Origin: Agarophyton chilense
Lineage: Eukaryota; Rhodophyta; Florideophyceae; Gracilariales; Gracilariaceae
DNA length: 64,000 nt
Assembly (NCBI GenBank): GCA_030374765.1
Contig: JARGXX010000075.1
Span: forward strand, 1,302,001-1,366,000
Direction of reading: 5' to 3'
Every line of letters begins with the position of its first letter. Position 1 is the first letter of the stretch. Made by a program: the position numbers and the translations under genes. A model generated the notes under the pieces. The model ran no database searches. It was not told where the DNA came from and worked only from the letters and a program-made list of their open reading frames with translations. Shown one piece after another: positions 41,975 through 51,094 of this stretch.

Positions 41975-43243
41975 TCAGCATGTGCCCGCTGTTTTGGCCT
42001 CCGCATTGGCCTCCGCATTGGCCGCCGCATTGGCCGCCTGCTGCTGCGCCGCCTGTTCATCGTCAATCTTGCTTTGTTGCACGGCGTCGCGCACGTGCGC
42101 GGGAAGGTCGGTGGCGAGCCACTGCGGATGTGGAAGCGCCTTTTCGCGTAGGTATTGTAGATTGAACAACTTGTCCGTGTAGCGCGTGCCTTCGTCGCAT
42201 AGCACAGTTACAATGTTGTGCCCTGGTCCAAGCTCCTTTGCCACGCGCATGGCGCCCGCCACGTTGATGCCGGACGACATGCCGAGACAGAGGCCCTCTT
42301 CCTGCATGAGCTTGTAAACCACATCCAGAGCCTGCCGTGTGTGACGTTAGTGTTGTTGTTGTTGTTGTTGTTGCTGCTGTTTGGGTGTTTGGTGTGTTGT
42401 TATGTTACTTGAACGTACCTGTTCGTCGCCGATTTCAAACGCGTAGTCCGGCGTGAAGCCTTGCAGATTGGCGGTGATGCGACCCTGTCCAATGCCCTCG
42501 GTGATGGAGTTGCCGTCGGCTTTCAACACACCGTGGCGGTAGTAGCTGACCAACTTGGCGCCGCGCGGGTCGGTGAGTGCAATTTTCACGGTGGGATTAA
42601 CTCTCCTGAGGTAGTGCGCAGTGCCGGCTAGGGTGCCGCCCGTGCCAACAGCGCAGCTAAACGCATGCACGTTGCCGCGCAACTGCGCCCATATCTCCGG
42701 GCCCGTGGTGTGCACATGGGCGTCGCGGTTGGCAACATTGTCAAATTGGTTGGTGTACACAGCGCCGAGTTGTTTTGCAAGTCGCGCACCAAACTTGACG
42801 TAGTTGTTGGGATTGGTATACGGTTTGGGCGGCACTTGCACCAAATGCGCCCCTGCGTAACGCAACGCGTCCTTCTTCTGTTGGGACTGCGACGATGGGA
42901 TGACTATGACACATTGATAGCCGCGCGCACGCGCAATTTGCGCCAGACTGATGCCGGTGTTTCCTGCGGTGGCCTCCACTATGATGCCGGGGCGCCCCGG
43001 CGTGAGCAGACCGACGCGCTCGGCGTGGGTGATGAGGAAGAGCGCGGCGCGCGCTTTGACGGAGCCGCCTGGGTTGAGAAACTCGGCCTTTCCGTAGATG
43101 TTGCAGCGCGTTTGACGCGACGCGCGCTGCAGCTTGATGAGCGGCGTGTTTCCGATGGCGTCCGCCAAGCCGTCGTACACATTGTCGGCGATGATGCGGC
43201 GCGGCGGCGTGGGCGTGCGCTTCGTACCCATGTCGGCGCACAT
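41975..43243 (-). CDS. cysK: Cysteine synthase (PLP-dependent, fungal Cys1/CysK-like), one intron
   Basis: Exon 1 is 43243-42419 and exon 2 is 42331-41975, giving 393 aa from ATG 43243 (MCADMGTKRTP). It makes cysteine from O-acetylserine and sulfide in this fold family. Family signatures: AIGNTPLIKL, NPGGSVKARAAL with the PLP-binding Lys (the residue after it is Ala instead of the usual Asp), ATAGNTGISLA, NQFDN, TGPEIW, GTGGTLAG phosphate loop, SSITEGIGQG, and SSGINVAGA after the intron. It is closer to fungal mitochondrial cysteine synthase than to the plant enzyme. Cystathionine beta-synthase is less likely because no heme or CBS domains are present. The C-terminus is Ala/Gln-rich. Confidence 0.92.
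42332..42418 (-). other. Spliceosomal intron (87 bp, phase 0) in the cysteine synthase gene
   Basis: The donor GTACGT follows CAG. The acceptor CAG is preceded by a strong branch-point-like ACTAACG about 20 nt upstream. The middle is an (CAA)n run that would otherwise add a poly-Q tail. Removing it joins GDEQ to ALDVVYKLM, as in homologues. Confidence 0.9.
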
Positions 43244-43274
43244 TGCTGGCGGCGTGGCGGAAATTGCGCTTGGC

Positions 43275-43325
43275 GTTGAAGCGCAAGCGTTGAAGCGCAA
43301 GCGTTGAAGCGCAAGCGTTGAAGCG
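43275..43325. repeat. 14-bp direct repeats upstream of the cysteine synthase gene
   Basis: gttgaagcgcaagc is repeated 3.6 times, 32 bp upstream of the ATG. Confidence 0.8.
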
Positions 43326-43422
43326 AAAAAGAAGAACAGTGAAGCGCAAGCAAAAAGAAAACAAATACTTTACACAGAAAACAGAAAACAGAAAACGAAA
43401 ATAAAAAACAAAAACCGCGACG

Positions 43423-44279
43423 CTACCGCAGGTGGTGCAGCACGTCGTGCGTACGCGTCGCTGCCTCGCAGTCGCGCGGCGACGCATCACACGGTGCTGC
43501 TGCCGACGCGGACGGACACGAGTGCAGCAGAGCCGAGTGCACGTCGGCCACGTGATCCACGTGGTCCACGTGATTTATGTCATGCACATTGTGCACGTCT
43601 GGCACGTTGTGGTGCACGGCGTGCATGTGTGACACGTGGTCGCCAAAGGGCACGGCGTCCACGGAGACCACGTGGTGAAGATGGCGTATGTCGGGAGGGT
43701 GTGTTGTGAGCGCGCCCAGCTCAATGACCTCGCGCACGGCGTGCGAGGGCTCATCGGGCGCGGTGGCGGTGCGACAACGCGCGCGCTGCGATTGCGCACT
43801 GGCCAGTGCGAGCTCGTGCTCGCGCTTCACGAAGCGACCGTGCACCCTGCGGCGCTTGTCGGCGATGAGTTTACGACAATCGTACTTGACGCGTCGACTG
43901 TAGTTGCGTTGTGCCCTCTTCTCGCGGTAGCGTTGTAGACGGACGCGCCGTTCGGCCGGCGTGTAGCGCCCGATACGGTACGCTGATTCCATCTGAATGG
44001 GCGGCACTGCCGGCGTGCTGTCCGACGCCGAGTGACAGCCTGAGTGTGACGCCGCAGATGGCACCAGCTGCGAGTGAGTCCCGTTTTGTTGTGGCTGTTG
44101 TTGGTGCTGTTGGTGCTGCATCATGTGCATGTGCATGTGCACGTGCTGCATGGCGTACGACGCCAGCTCGGGCTCGAAAAGCGGCGCACCCGAGAGCGCG
44201 CTCACGCCACCCAGCGCCACGCCGCGAGGCTGCGCCGCCGGCTGCATCATCCACGGCGGCGGCGGCTGCGGCGGAGGAT

Positions 44280-44322
<43 letters not shown>

Positions 44323-44385
44323 TGGTAGTGGCGGTGGCGGTGGCGGTGGCGGTGGCGGCGGCGGCGGCGGCGGCGCGTGCGACAT
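43423..44385 (-). CDS. CCT-motif protein (320 aa)
   Basis: ATG 44385 (MSHAPPPP). A poly-Pro run, a poly-Ala run and a Met/His/Gln-rich segment precede a CCT motif at about residues 145-189 (ERRVRLQRYREKR, RRVKYDCRKLIADKRRR, VHGRFVKR). In CONSTANS/TOC1-type proteins this motif binds DNA together with NF-YB/NF-YC and contains a nuclear signal. No B-box or receiver domain is present, so it is a CCT-only protein. The C-terminal third has His/Val/Asp repeats (DHVDHVAD-like) encoded by a short gtggtccac-type repeat. A role in light, clock or stress transcription is inference from plants. Confidence 0.85.
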
Positions 44386-44610
44386 GCGCGCAACGACAGC
44401 AGCTAACGTGCACGGCGGTAGCGTGCGAAAGCGTGGTGCGTGCGCTTTGACAGACGCGACGCGCTGCACAGCCAATGCTGCTACTACACTAGTCGTAGCG
44501 CGTTGTCAAAATGGCGCGCTGTCCGTTGCTGGGCGCCGGAGGCGGCTTGCGAGCGCGCGAGCGCCATTGCCCTAGATACGCTTTTCACGACGCGCTCCAA
44601 TGAGCGGCGT

Positions 44611-44688
44611 TCACGTGTCGCGCGTGGTACATGTGTTCTTTCTGTTACACGTGTGGATTCACTGCGGTACACGTGTACCGCGTGGTCG
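44611..44688. promoter_or_regulatory. CACGTG (G-box) cluster with a 14-bp palindrome
   Basis: CACGTG-core sites lie near 44612, 44648-44653 and 44670-44675; the last is inside the perfect palindrome GGTACACGTGTACC (44666-44679). The cluster is 230-290 bp upstream of the CCT gene and downstream of the 44728 gene's stop. Confidence 0.45.
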
Positions 44689-44727
44689 AAAATGGGCCCT
44701 TTTTTTTTTACATTACAGAGCTGTCTC

Positions 44728-46101
44728 TCACGTGAGGTCGATTACGGCCGGCGTGGACGGTGACGTGTCTGCTGCGCTGTCGTGTGCACTGCTTTGCACG
44801 TGCTGAGCGGTGCCGTTGCCTCCGCCATTGTTGCCGCCATTGTCGCCGCCATTGTCGCCGCCATTGTCGCCGCCATTGTCGCCGCCATTGTCGCCGCCAT
44901 TGTCGCCTGCTACCTTTGGAACGGCGGGCGGCGCCACGTCCTCCGCCGCGCTGGCCGCCACCGTGCCCATCCGCTCCAGCTTGAGCCACTGCTCCACCGG
45001 CGGCAGCCGCGCATCCCGCCCCATTCTCTTGAGGTTGCAGCAGCGGAACCCAAACCCCAGTGCCGCCATCTGCGCCGCGAAGAACTGAGTATGACTCCAG
45101 CTCTTGTAAAACAAGTCCGGATTCGAACCGTCGGTAGCGGTAGCGCTTCCATTCACTCTGGCCTGTGCGTTGGACGTGCGCGCCGTCATGGTGCAACTCG
45201 TCGTCGCACCCGCCGTGCTGTCTTGCGTGCCACGACGCATGATTTGAAACGCCTCATGCACGCTGTTGGGCACGCGAAAGTGTGCGTCGATGAAGCATAG
45301 TCCGGAACCGGCTTGGATGAGACGTTGTGTGCGTTCGGCCACCTTGCGCACCGGCTCCGTGATCTGACATTGTCGCAACAAGCGCTTGACGTAGCGTGCA
45401 CTTGTGGCTACCACTGCGCCTGCGTGTGCTCGCTTCTTGCAGATGGCGCCTGCCGCGGGCGGAAGCGCCACCACGGCCTGCGATACTGATGGTGGTGGCG
45501 CTGTATGCGGTGGTGGCGCAGGTGGTCGCGACGCCAAGGGTGCGCTAACAGCCACACGCAGCGCGCTGAGCGCGCGACCGCCGTCCACGCCGTTGGACTG
45601 GCGCTGTCCCACGCGTGACGACGACAGCGCCGCACGCAAGTCAACCAGTGCGCGCTGACGGCTCTCAACAGAATCTGCGGCGCGCGGCACGAGCACGCGC
45701 GTCGGGCGCGACGCAAGCGTGGCAGGAACAGCAGCGACGACGCCGCCGCCGCCGGCTGCGCTTACTGGTGGTGGTGGTGGTGGTAGTGGTGGTGGTAGTA
45801 GTGATGATGATGATGATGGCGGCACGCCGCCGCGACGCACGGGATGGAGACGACCGTCTGCACCCACTTGGTGCTGTGTGCGACAGTGCGTGTACAACGA
45901 CCTGATGTAGGCGGCGTTGAAGTCGAGACGGTAGCGTAACCAACGACGACAGACGGTGCACCACGCGTAGTCGGCGTTGGTGGACGTGAGACGCATGACG
46001 GACCACACGCAAGACGGCGCCTGTCCGACGCGCATCTCCGCCGGCGGCGTGAACAGATCGTCAGCGTCGGGCGGCAGCGCCGGCGGGTGGGCCGCGCACA
46101 T
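44728..46101 (-). CDS. Putative nuclear protein with BED-like zinc finger and C-terminal SIM (457 aa)
   Basis: I chose ATG 46101 (MCAAHPPAL); the frame upstream is poly-Arg without ATG until the frame start. Residues 48-77 form a C-x2-C-x20-H-x4-H pattern (CTVC ... HCRTQH) with an aromatic residue before the first Cys, as in BED fingers. A Pro/Ser-rich linker and a helical conserved-looking block (CQITEPVRKVAERTQRLIQ, FRVPNSVHEAFQIMRRG) follow. A GGDN repeat (six units) precedes the C-terminal PAVIDLT, which fits a SUMO-interacting motif preceded by Ser/Asp residues. It could be a host gene derived from an hAT-type transposase, but no catalytic domain is left. Function unknown. Confidence 0.6.
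   Translation of the reverse strand: MCAAHPPALPPDADDLFTPPAEMRVGQAPSCVWSVMRLTSTNADYAWCTVCRRWLRYRLDFNAAYIRSLYTHCRTQHQVGADGRLHPVRRGGVPPSSSSSLLPPPLPPPPPPVSAAGGGGVVAAVPATLASRPTRVLVPRAADSVESRQRALVDLRAALSSSRVGQRQSNGVDGGRALSALRVAVSAPLASRPPAPPPHTAPPPSVSQAVVALPPAAGAICKKRAHAGAVVATSARYVKRLLRQCQITEPVRKVAERTQRLIQAGSGLCFIDAHFRVPNSVHEAFQIMRRGTQDSTAGATTSCTMTARTSNAQARVNGSATATDGSNPDLFYKSWSHTQFFAAQMAALGFGFRCCNLKRMGRDARLPPVEQWLKLERMGTVAASAAEDVAPPAVPKVAGDNGGDNGGDNGGDNGGDNGGDNGGNNGGGNGTAQHVQSSAHDSAADTSPSTPAVIDLT
44820..44908. repeat. 12-bp coding minisatellite (GGDN repeat)
   Basis: gccgccattgtc is repeated about seven times within the 44728-46101 gene. Confidence 0.85.
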
Positions 46102-46353
46102 GCTGCCTGCCGGCGCCGTCTTTCCTCGGCGCCGTTGCTCTCGTCGTCGTCGTCGTCGTCGTCGTCGTAGTCGGCGTCGGCGTCGGAGCAACTGGCCCCG
46201 GCGCCCCGTCGCGCGCTACACTCAGAAACAAACGGCAAAACGCCGCCGCCGCTGACGCGCTGACAAGAGTGACGTTTGTGCAGTGCTGCGTTTCCGCCGC
46301 CGCCGCCGAGAAAGTAACCAAAAAACATGCCACGCAAAGCAGATCTTCGAAAA

Positions 46354-46493
46354 CACGTGGCCACGCGTGCGTCAGCTTTGTCAGTGACAAACACTTGCAA
46401 AAGTGGAAATCACGTGGACACGCATACACGGCGCACAGCGAGAGGGCGCTGGCCACGTGGGTTGGCGAGAGGGCGCTGGCCACGTGGGTTGGC
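46354..46493. promoter_or_regulatory. Four G-boxes and a duplicated 27-bp block in a divergent promoter
   Basis: CACGTG occurs at 46354, 46411, 46454 and 46481. The last two lie in a perfect 27-bp tandem duplication (46440-46466, 46467-46493; gagagggcgctggccacgtg...). The region lies between the starts of the 46101 gene and the DP gene and could serve bHLH or bZIP factors. Confidence 0.5.
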
Positions 46494-46615
46494 GTGTTTT
46501 GGCGCCAAAGACGAAGCGGAAAGCGCGCCAAAATACAAGCCTCGAAACGGTTGCGCTTCCGCCGTGCGATGCGGACGCGCGCTGTGGCGTCGCTACTAAC
46601 ACGCGCGTGCGTCGC

Positions 46616-46746
46616 TTTCCTCCTCCTCCTCCTCCTCCTCCTCCTCCTCCTCCTTTCCCTCCTCCTCCTCTCCCTCCTCCTCCTCTCCCTCCTCCTCCTC
46701 TCCCTCCTCCTCCTCTCCCTCCTCCTCCTCTCCCTCCTCCTCCCCG
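46616..46746. repeat. 130-bp polypyrimidine tract directly upstream of DP
   Basis: (TCC)n runs are broken into tccctcctcctcctc units and end 20 bp before the ATG at 46768. A mirror-symmetric purine/pyrimidine run of this kind can form triplex DNA. Confidence 0.85.
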
Positions 46747-46767
46747 CTGCACGCTCTTCCTACTGCC

Positions 46768-47924
46768 ATGACTCTTCCCGGCCACCACCGCGTCACCGCC
46801 CCGCCCCCGCTCGCCGCCCGCCTCGCCGCCTCAAAGCGCTCGTTCTCGTCCTCGTCCTCGTCTTCGTCCTCGTCCTCGTCCTCGTCCTCGTCCCCGTCCT
46901 CGTCCTCATCGTCCTCATTCTCCAATACGTCGTCCGCGTCATCGTCCTCCCCCCCACAGTCCTCACCCCCCCCGCTGCCCGCCCTGCGCGCCCCGCCCTT
47001 CTCCAAGAACCTGCGCTGGACAGCCGTCGCCCTCGTGCGCTGCCTCACTGCCCTGTCCCCCCCCATCCGTCCATGTGCCTTTGTGGCCAACCATGTCGCC
47101 GCCGCCGCCCTGCGCGACATGGCCCGTCGCTTCCCGCACAAGGACTTGGCCGCCGTCGATCGCAACGCCCGCCGCCGTCTCTATGACGCCGTCAAAGTCA
47201 TGAGCGCTGTCGGCACCATTCACAAGTTCGCCAAAAAGCTCAAGTGGCTCGGTGTGCGCCATCTGCACGCCGATGTGCCCGATATGAGACGCATGATTCG
47301 CACCAAAAAGTCCGCTTTGCTCTCTAAGCAACGCGCTCTTCAGCACATTGTGCGGTCCATCACCCACTTTCGACGCCTTTTGGCGCACAGAAGAACCCGC
47401 TCTTCGCGCCTGCCCTGTGCCCAACACTGCTCTCGCTTCTACTTTCCCTTCGTTCTTCTTCGCTGCTCCACCCCCAACGTATCATCTTCGCCCGATCGCA
47501 CACGTCTCACCATACACATGAACCACCCTTTCTCGCTTTTCTCAGAGACCGATATTGTCTCCATGCTTCATCCAACTTCTCCTGCTTCCCGTCTCCATTC
47601 CCACCCTTGTGCCCGTTCCGTGCCACTACCTGTCCAAACCCTCTCCTCTCCTTCTTCTCCCACCGCTTCCAATCCCACATCGCACCCTACGTCCCCCATC
47701 CGCCCGCCGCAACAAAAAACGCTAATCATGATGCGACTCAAGGACCACGTTGGGCTCAAAACTGAACCCGTCCCACTCACCCGCGTTCCTCATCCACCCC
47801 GTACGTCATCCGCTGTGCACGGAGCAGAGCCCGCGTCGCCCACCCAGCCCCACTACGGCGCGCACCACCAACACCGCCACCATCCACGCCTCATCGAGCA
47901 ATCTCTGCATGCACTGGAGCCCAT

Positions 47925-47956
<32 letters not shown>

Positions 47957-48708
47957 TGCAGCACCCATGTGTTAAGCTCACGTTGCGCCTCCGCCCCTCA
48001 AATATCAAAATCGCCCCAAAACCACATCGCTGCGCACACATCGCCCATCGCCAACCGTGTAGCCATTGCGCTTCTCCTCCGCCTCAGCTAGCCTCCATGT
48101 CAGAACAACGCGCTTCCTATCCGCGCTCAACTGTCGATCGCTCCTCAATATGGGCTGCCCTCGTGGATGAGGTGGCTGGAAAACGCTCAAACTCTTCGCC
48201 GCACAACAACAACTCCCTGAATAAACACCCCGTGCAAAAAACAATTGTCAAGAACGATCACGCTCGTCGACATGGCGCGCACACCGGTTGTCGCACCGTC
48301 GTCGAACCGAACATCAGTGCTAGCGCGATGCAAGTCATGGAGGAGGAGCTCATTTGTTATATCAACGATGGGCAAGTTGACGAGCCGCAGCAAGAGACAC
48401 AGGAGCACGCTGACAAACAACCCTCGAAGCAAGAGATTGATCTTCTTTGCTACGAGCAACTCGATTTCGAATCTCTGGCTGAAGTCGCTGATCAGCAACA
48501 GGCTCGTGTCATGGCAAACCCCCCACCTCTGTTCTGCCCGCCGCTGCATGTGGAACCTGTGATCGTCTCTTTTGATGAAGAGCACAACGCCAGTCGCTCG
48601 GAGATTGTGCCGTATCACACTCGTCCTGTGAATGAGGACGACTTGTTGGACCTTGACATAGACATGGATGTGGTATCCGACCCATGTCTTTCGGATGGTG
48701 TTTCATAA
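46768..48708 (+). CDS. DP: DP-type (E2F/DP family) transcription factor (646 aa)
   Basis: ATG 46768. A long serine tract (about residues 26-62) precedes a winged-helix DNA-binding domain at residues 80-163. That domain starts KNLRWTAVALVRCL and carries the DNA-contact helix RNARRRLYDAVKVMSAVG, then KKLKWLGV. RRRxYDAxxV is shared by E2F and DP; VMSAVGTIHK resembles the DP form (NVLMAM) more than E2F. A basic region (KSALLSKQRALQHIVRSI) may begin the dimerisation helix. The remaining 450 residues are Pro/Ser/His-rich with an acidic C-terminus (DLLDLDIDMD) that may activate transcription. DPs pair with E2F to control G1/S genes. E2F7/8-like is less likely since only one winged helix is seen. Confidence 0.75.
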
Positions 48709-49560
48709 ACACACTATACTCTGCATGACAGCAGCTCTGTCCTATTTCCAATCTTGGCCATTTTCCCTCCACGACTGCCATCCTACACGTTTCTTGTACA
48801 GCCCGTTGAAAAGGCTAGTTCTTTCGGTGGCATTTCTCTCCTGTCAATTGCGATGAAACATGATCCCGTTCCTGGTCATGTAGCTTTTCTCCTCTTCTGT
48901 ACGCGAAGCCAGTACTAATACCCCGTCTTAGCCCAAAGCCGGTTCAAAGGCCGTGAATCACGGCCTCTGTGGCCCGTGACACGTCTGCAGACATCTTGTG
49001 TCTCGACGCATCAACAACGAGAAGGTTTTTATGACAAAAGTTTCCAGAAACATGCAACTTCGTTCGGTATGTAATACATGCGCATTCTGCAAACAAGCAT
49101 TGTGCATTTCTGGTGCTGCCCTTCAAGGCTCCCTCTTAAAGGTTTCACCCGCCCTGAGTGTCCCTAAAGCTGATTCTTCCTCTGCTACACTAAGCTTCAA
49201 AATGTCCGTTGCCTGCTGCAGAAAGGCTACGCGGTTTTCTGGAAGTCTTATCTGGAGCACTGTTTGTGCTGTTGTTTTGTTGAAAACCCGCGGCAAGCTG
49301 CTTTAGAGAGGCGTGACGACTGAATCTTCATTTTCTTCAAATGACCGTAAACAGTATTTCATATGTGCAAAAGCAGAAAGCCCACGATGTTACACCTAAA
49401 AGTTTTGTTGGTATTCCTTGTCATGGAACCTGTATCAGACACAAGTAGTCAAGAAGTAGGGCTTCATTCAGTGATTCATGAGCGATAGAAGTTGGCACCT
49501 TTTAGTTAACTTGTATTTGTGTTCAATACCGTCTAAGATACAAATAAGACGGAGCAAATT
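48709..49560. other. Intergenic, no gene recognised
   Basis: Downstream of DP and downstream of SURF2 (convergent ends). Small frames have no family signature. Confidence 0.5.
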
Positions 49561-50490
49561 CTACTCATCATCTTCAACAGTGGCCGTACCCTCTGCTTTC
49601 CTTTTTTGTCTTGCTTGCCTCATCTTTTTAGGGATGGGCGTTTTCGGTCGACGGCGCTTCTTTGATGCAAATGCTCGAGCCTTTACCGATGACGGTGTCC
49701 TTTCACTGCTGGTTCCCGTCGCTGCCCTAATCAACGTTCGTTGCACGCCACTTGGGGATCTTTTCCCATGAGTTTTGTGGGAGCGAGTGTCGTGACGCTG
49801 CAACTCTTCCTGCGAAGAATTGTCCGCCATGGGCTCCAGATTTTCACCGTTTCTCTGGTCTACTTTCTGAAACCCATCTTGTTCCTCTTCCGATACATCA
49901 GCTGTTTTCGATTCGGCGTTCTCTGCATCGCCCATTTCAACGTCTTCTTGTTCACTTTCACTATCGCTTGACAAGAGACCAGCCAACACGTCTTGCACAT
50001 GGCCATTTCTCATAATATCGTCGTCGCGCCCTTCAGCCTGTTTTCCTCCAAGCAGTGGATCCGTGCTCTTCATCATAGCAACTGCTTTCTTTTCCTGTTT
50101 CTCTATTCGAGTTTCCGTCTTCTTTCTTTCTTTCTCTGCCTCCTCGTATCTCCGTTTGAACCTCCTGCCATTAGTATGGTTTAAAACTACATCCTTCTGA
50201 CGGGGCAAAGTCTTGTTCGTCAATGTGCAGTACAGAAAATGCTTCTTATCGCGATATTTATGAGGAACAATGTATGGTAGATGCTGTTCAAAATCATACC
50301 CTTCGTTCATTTTTTTCACCAGAGCGCGGCGATAGGCTCTCCCTCTTGCGTATACTTTCAAAGTTTTGGTGTCGGCATGGGCGGGGAACTCCATGCCAGT
50401 CTGTGTGAAGCGCAATTTCCCACTCGGCAGCAGAGTCGTAGTACTTGGGTGCTGTCCTGCATAGCGCACCACGTCAGATTTGGGCATCAT
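49561..50490 (-). CDS. SURF2: SURF2 family protein (309 aa)
   Basis: ATG 50490 (MMPKSDVV). The N-terminal ~120 residues match the Surfeit locus 2 domain: LLPSGKLRFTQTGMEFP, LKVYARGRAYRR, HLPYIVPHK, LYCTLTNKTLPRQKDVVLNH and GRRFKRRYEE. A charged, Lys/Glu-rich coiled coil follows, then an acidic Ser/Asp/Glu stretch and a basic C-terminal tail (KKRRRPKTPIPKKMRQARQK) that looks like a nuclear/nucleolar signal. SURF2 is a nucleolar protein linked to ribosome biogenesis in animals. Divergent from the dynamin gene, 604 bp apart. Confidence 0.88.
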   Translation of the reverse strand: MMPKSDVVRYAGQHPSTTTLLPSGKLRFTQTGMEFPAHADTKTLKVYARGRAYRRALVKKMNEGYDFEQHLPYIVPHKYRDKKHFLYCTLTNKTLPRQKDVVLNHTNGRRFKRRYEEAEKERKKTETRIEKQEKKAVAMMKSTDPLLGGKQAEGRDDDIMRNGHVQDVLAGLLSSDSESEQEDVEMGDAENAESKTADVSEEEQDGFQKVDQRNGENLEPMADNSSQEELQRHDTRSHKTHGKRSPSGVQRTLIRAATGTSSERTPSSVKARAFASKKRRRPKTPIPKKMRQARQKRKAEGTATVEDDE

Positions 50491-51094
50491 GACAGGCCTT
50501 GTGATCGATTCCCAATCAATGAAATCCTAATAAGTGGCGCAAGAGATGTCGAAAAGCAGGGCTGCCTCGGGTTTCTAGCTGGCTAGGCACAACAACAACA
50601 ATATATACCTTTGTGCAAACTCGCCTCGTTTGCACTACTGAACGCTTTGGGCCGTCGAGAGCAGATCAAAAACATTGCTTTGAGCTTTTCGCCACTTTTT
50701 TCAGGGATTTTAGATGAAAAATTGTCTTTCCCACGTTTACAGCGAATCCTTCTTATATCTATCCACTCTTCAATGGTTGATTCTCTACATCTATTGCAAC
50801 TGCCCTTCCTATCTAAAGAACCAAAAGCCAGAGCACTCAGCGGACTTGGACGGACGCCGGCTTCGCTGTTCCACCTCCCCCCCGCCCCCTCAGTTCCCCC
50901 ACCACCTTCCTCTTCTCGTCGTGGTACAATATTTTTTCGCACGAATAGAGTTTTGACGTATCCGCAAAACATCCTCAGCACCCCGCTGTACCGATGCGGA
51001 GAAAACACGCATCTCTAAACCAATCTCTTTCAATTGAGCCACGAAGCCGACTTGATACAAACCTGGAAACAAGAGTGAAAGAAGCAGCCGCGCT

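Noticed and set aside
46269..47186. Frame with Leu/Ser repeats overlapping the DP start
   Set aside because: Reads the polypyrimidine tract and DP in a wrong frame.
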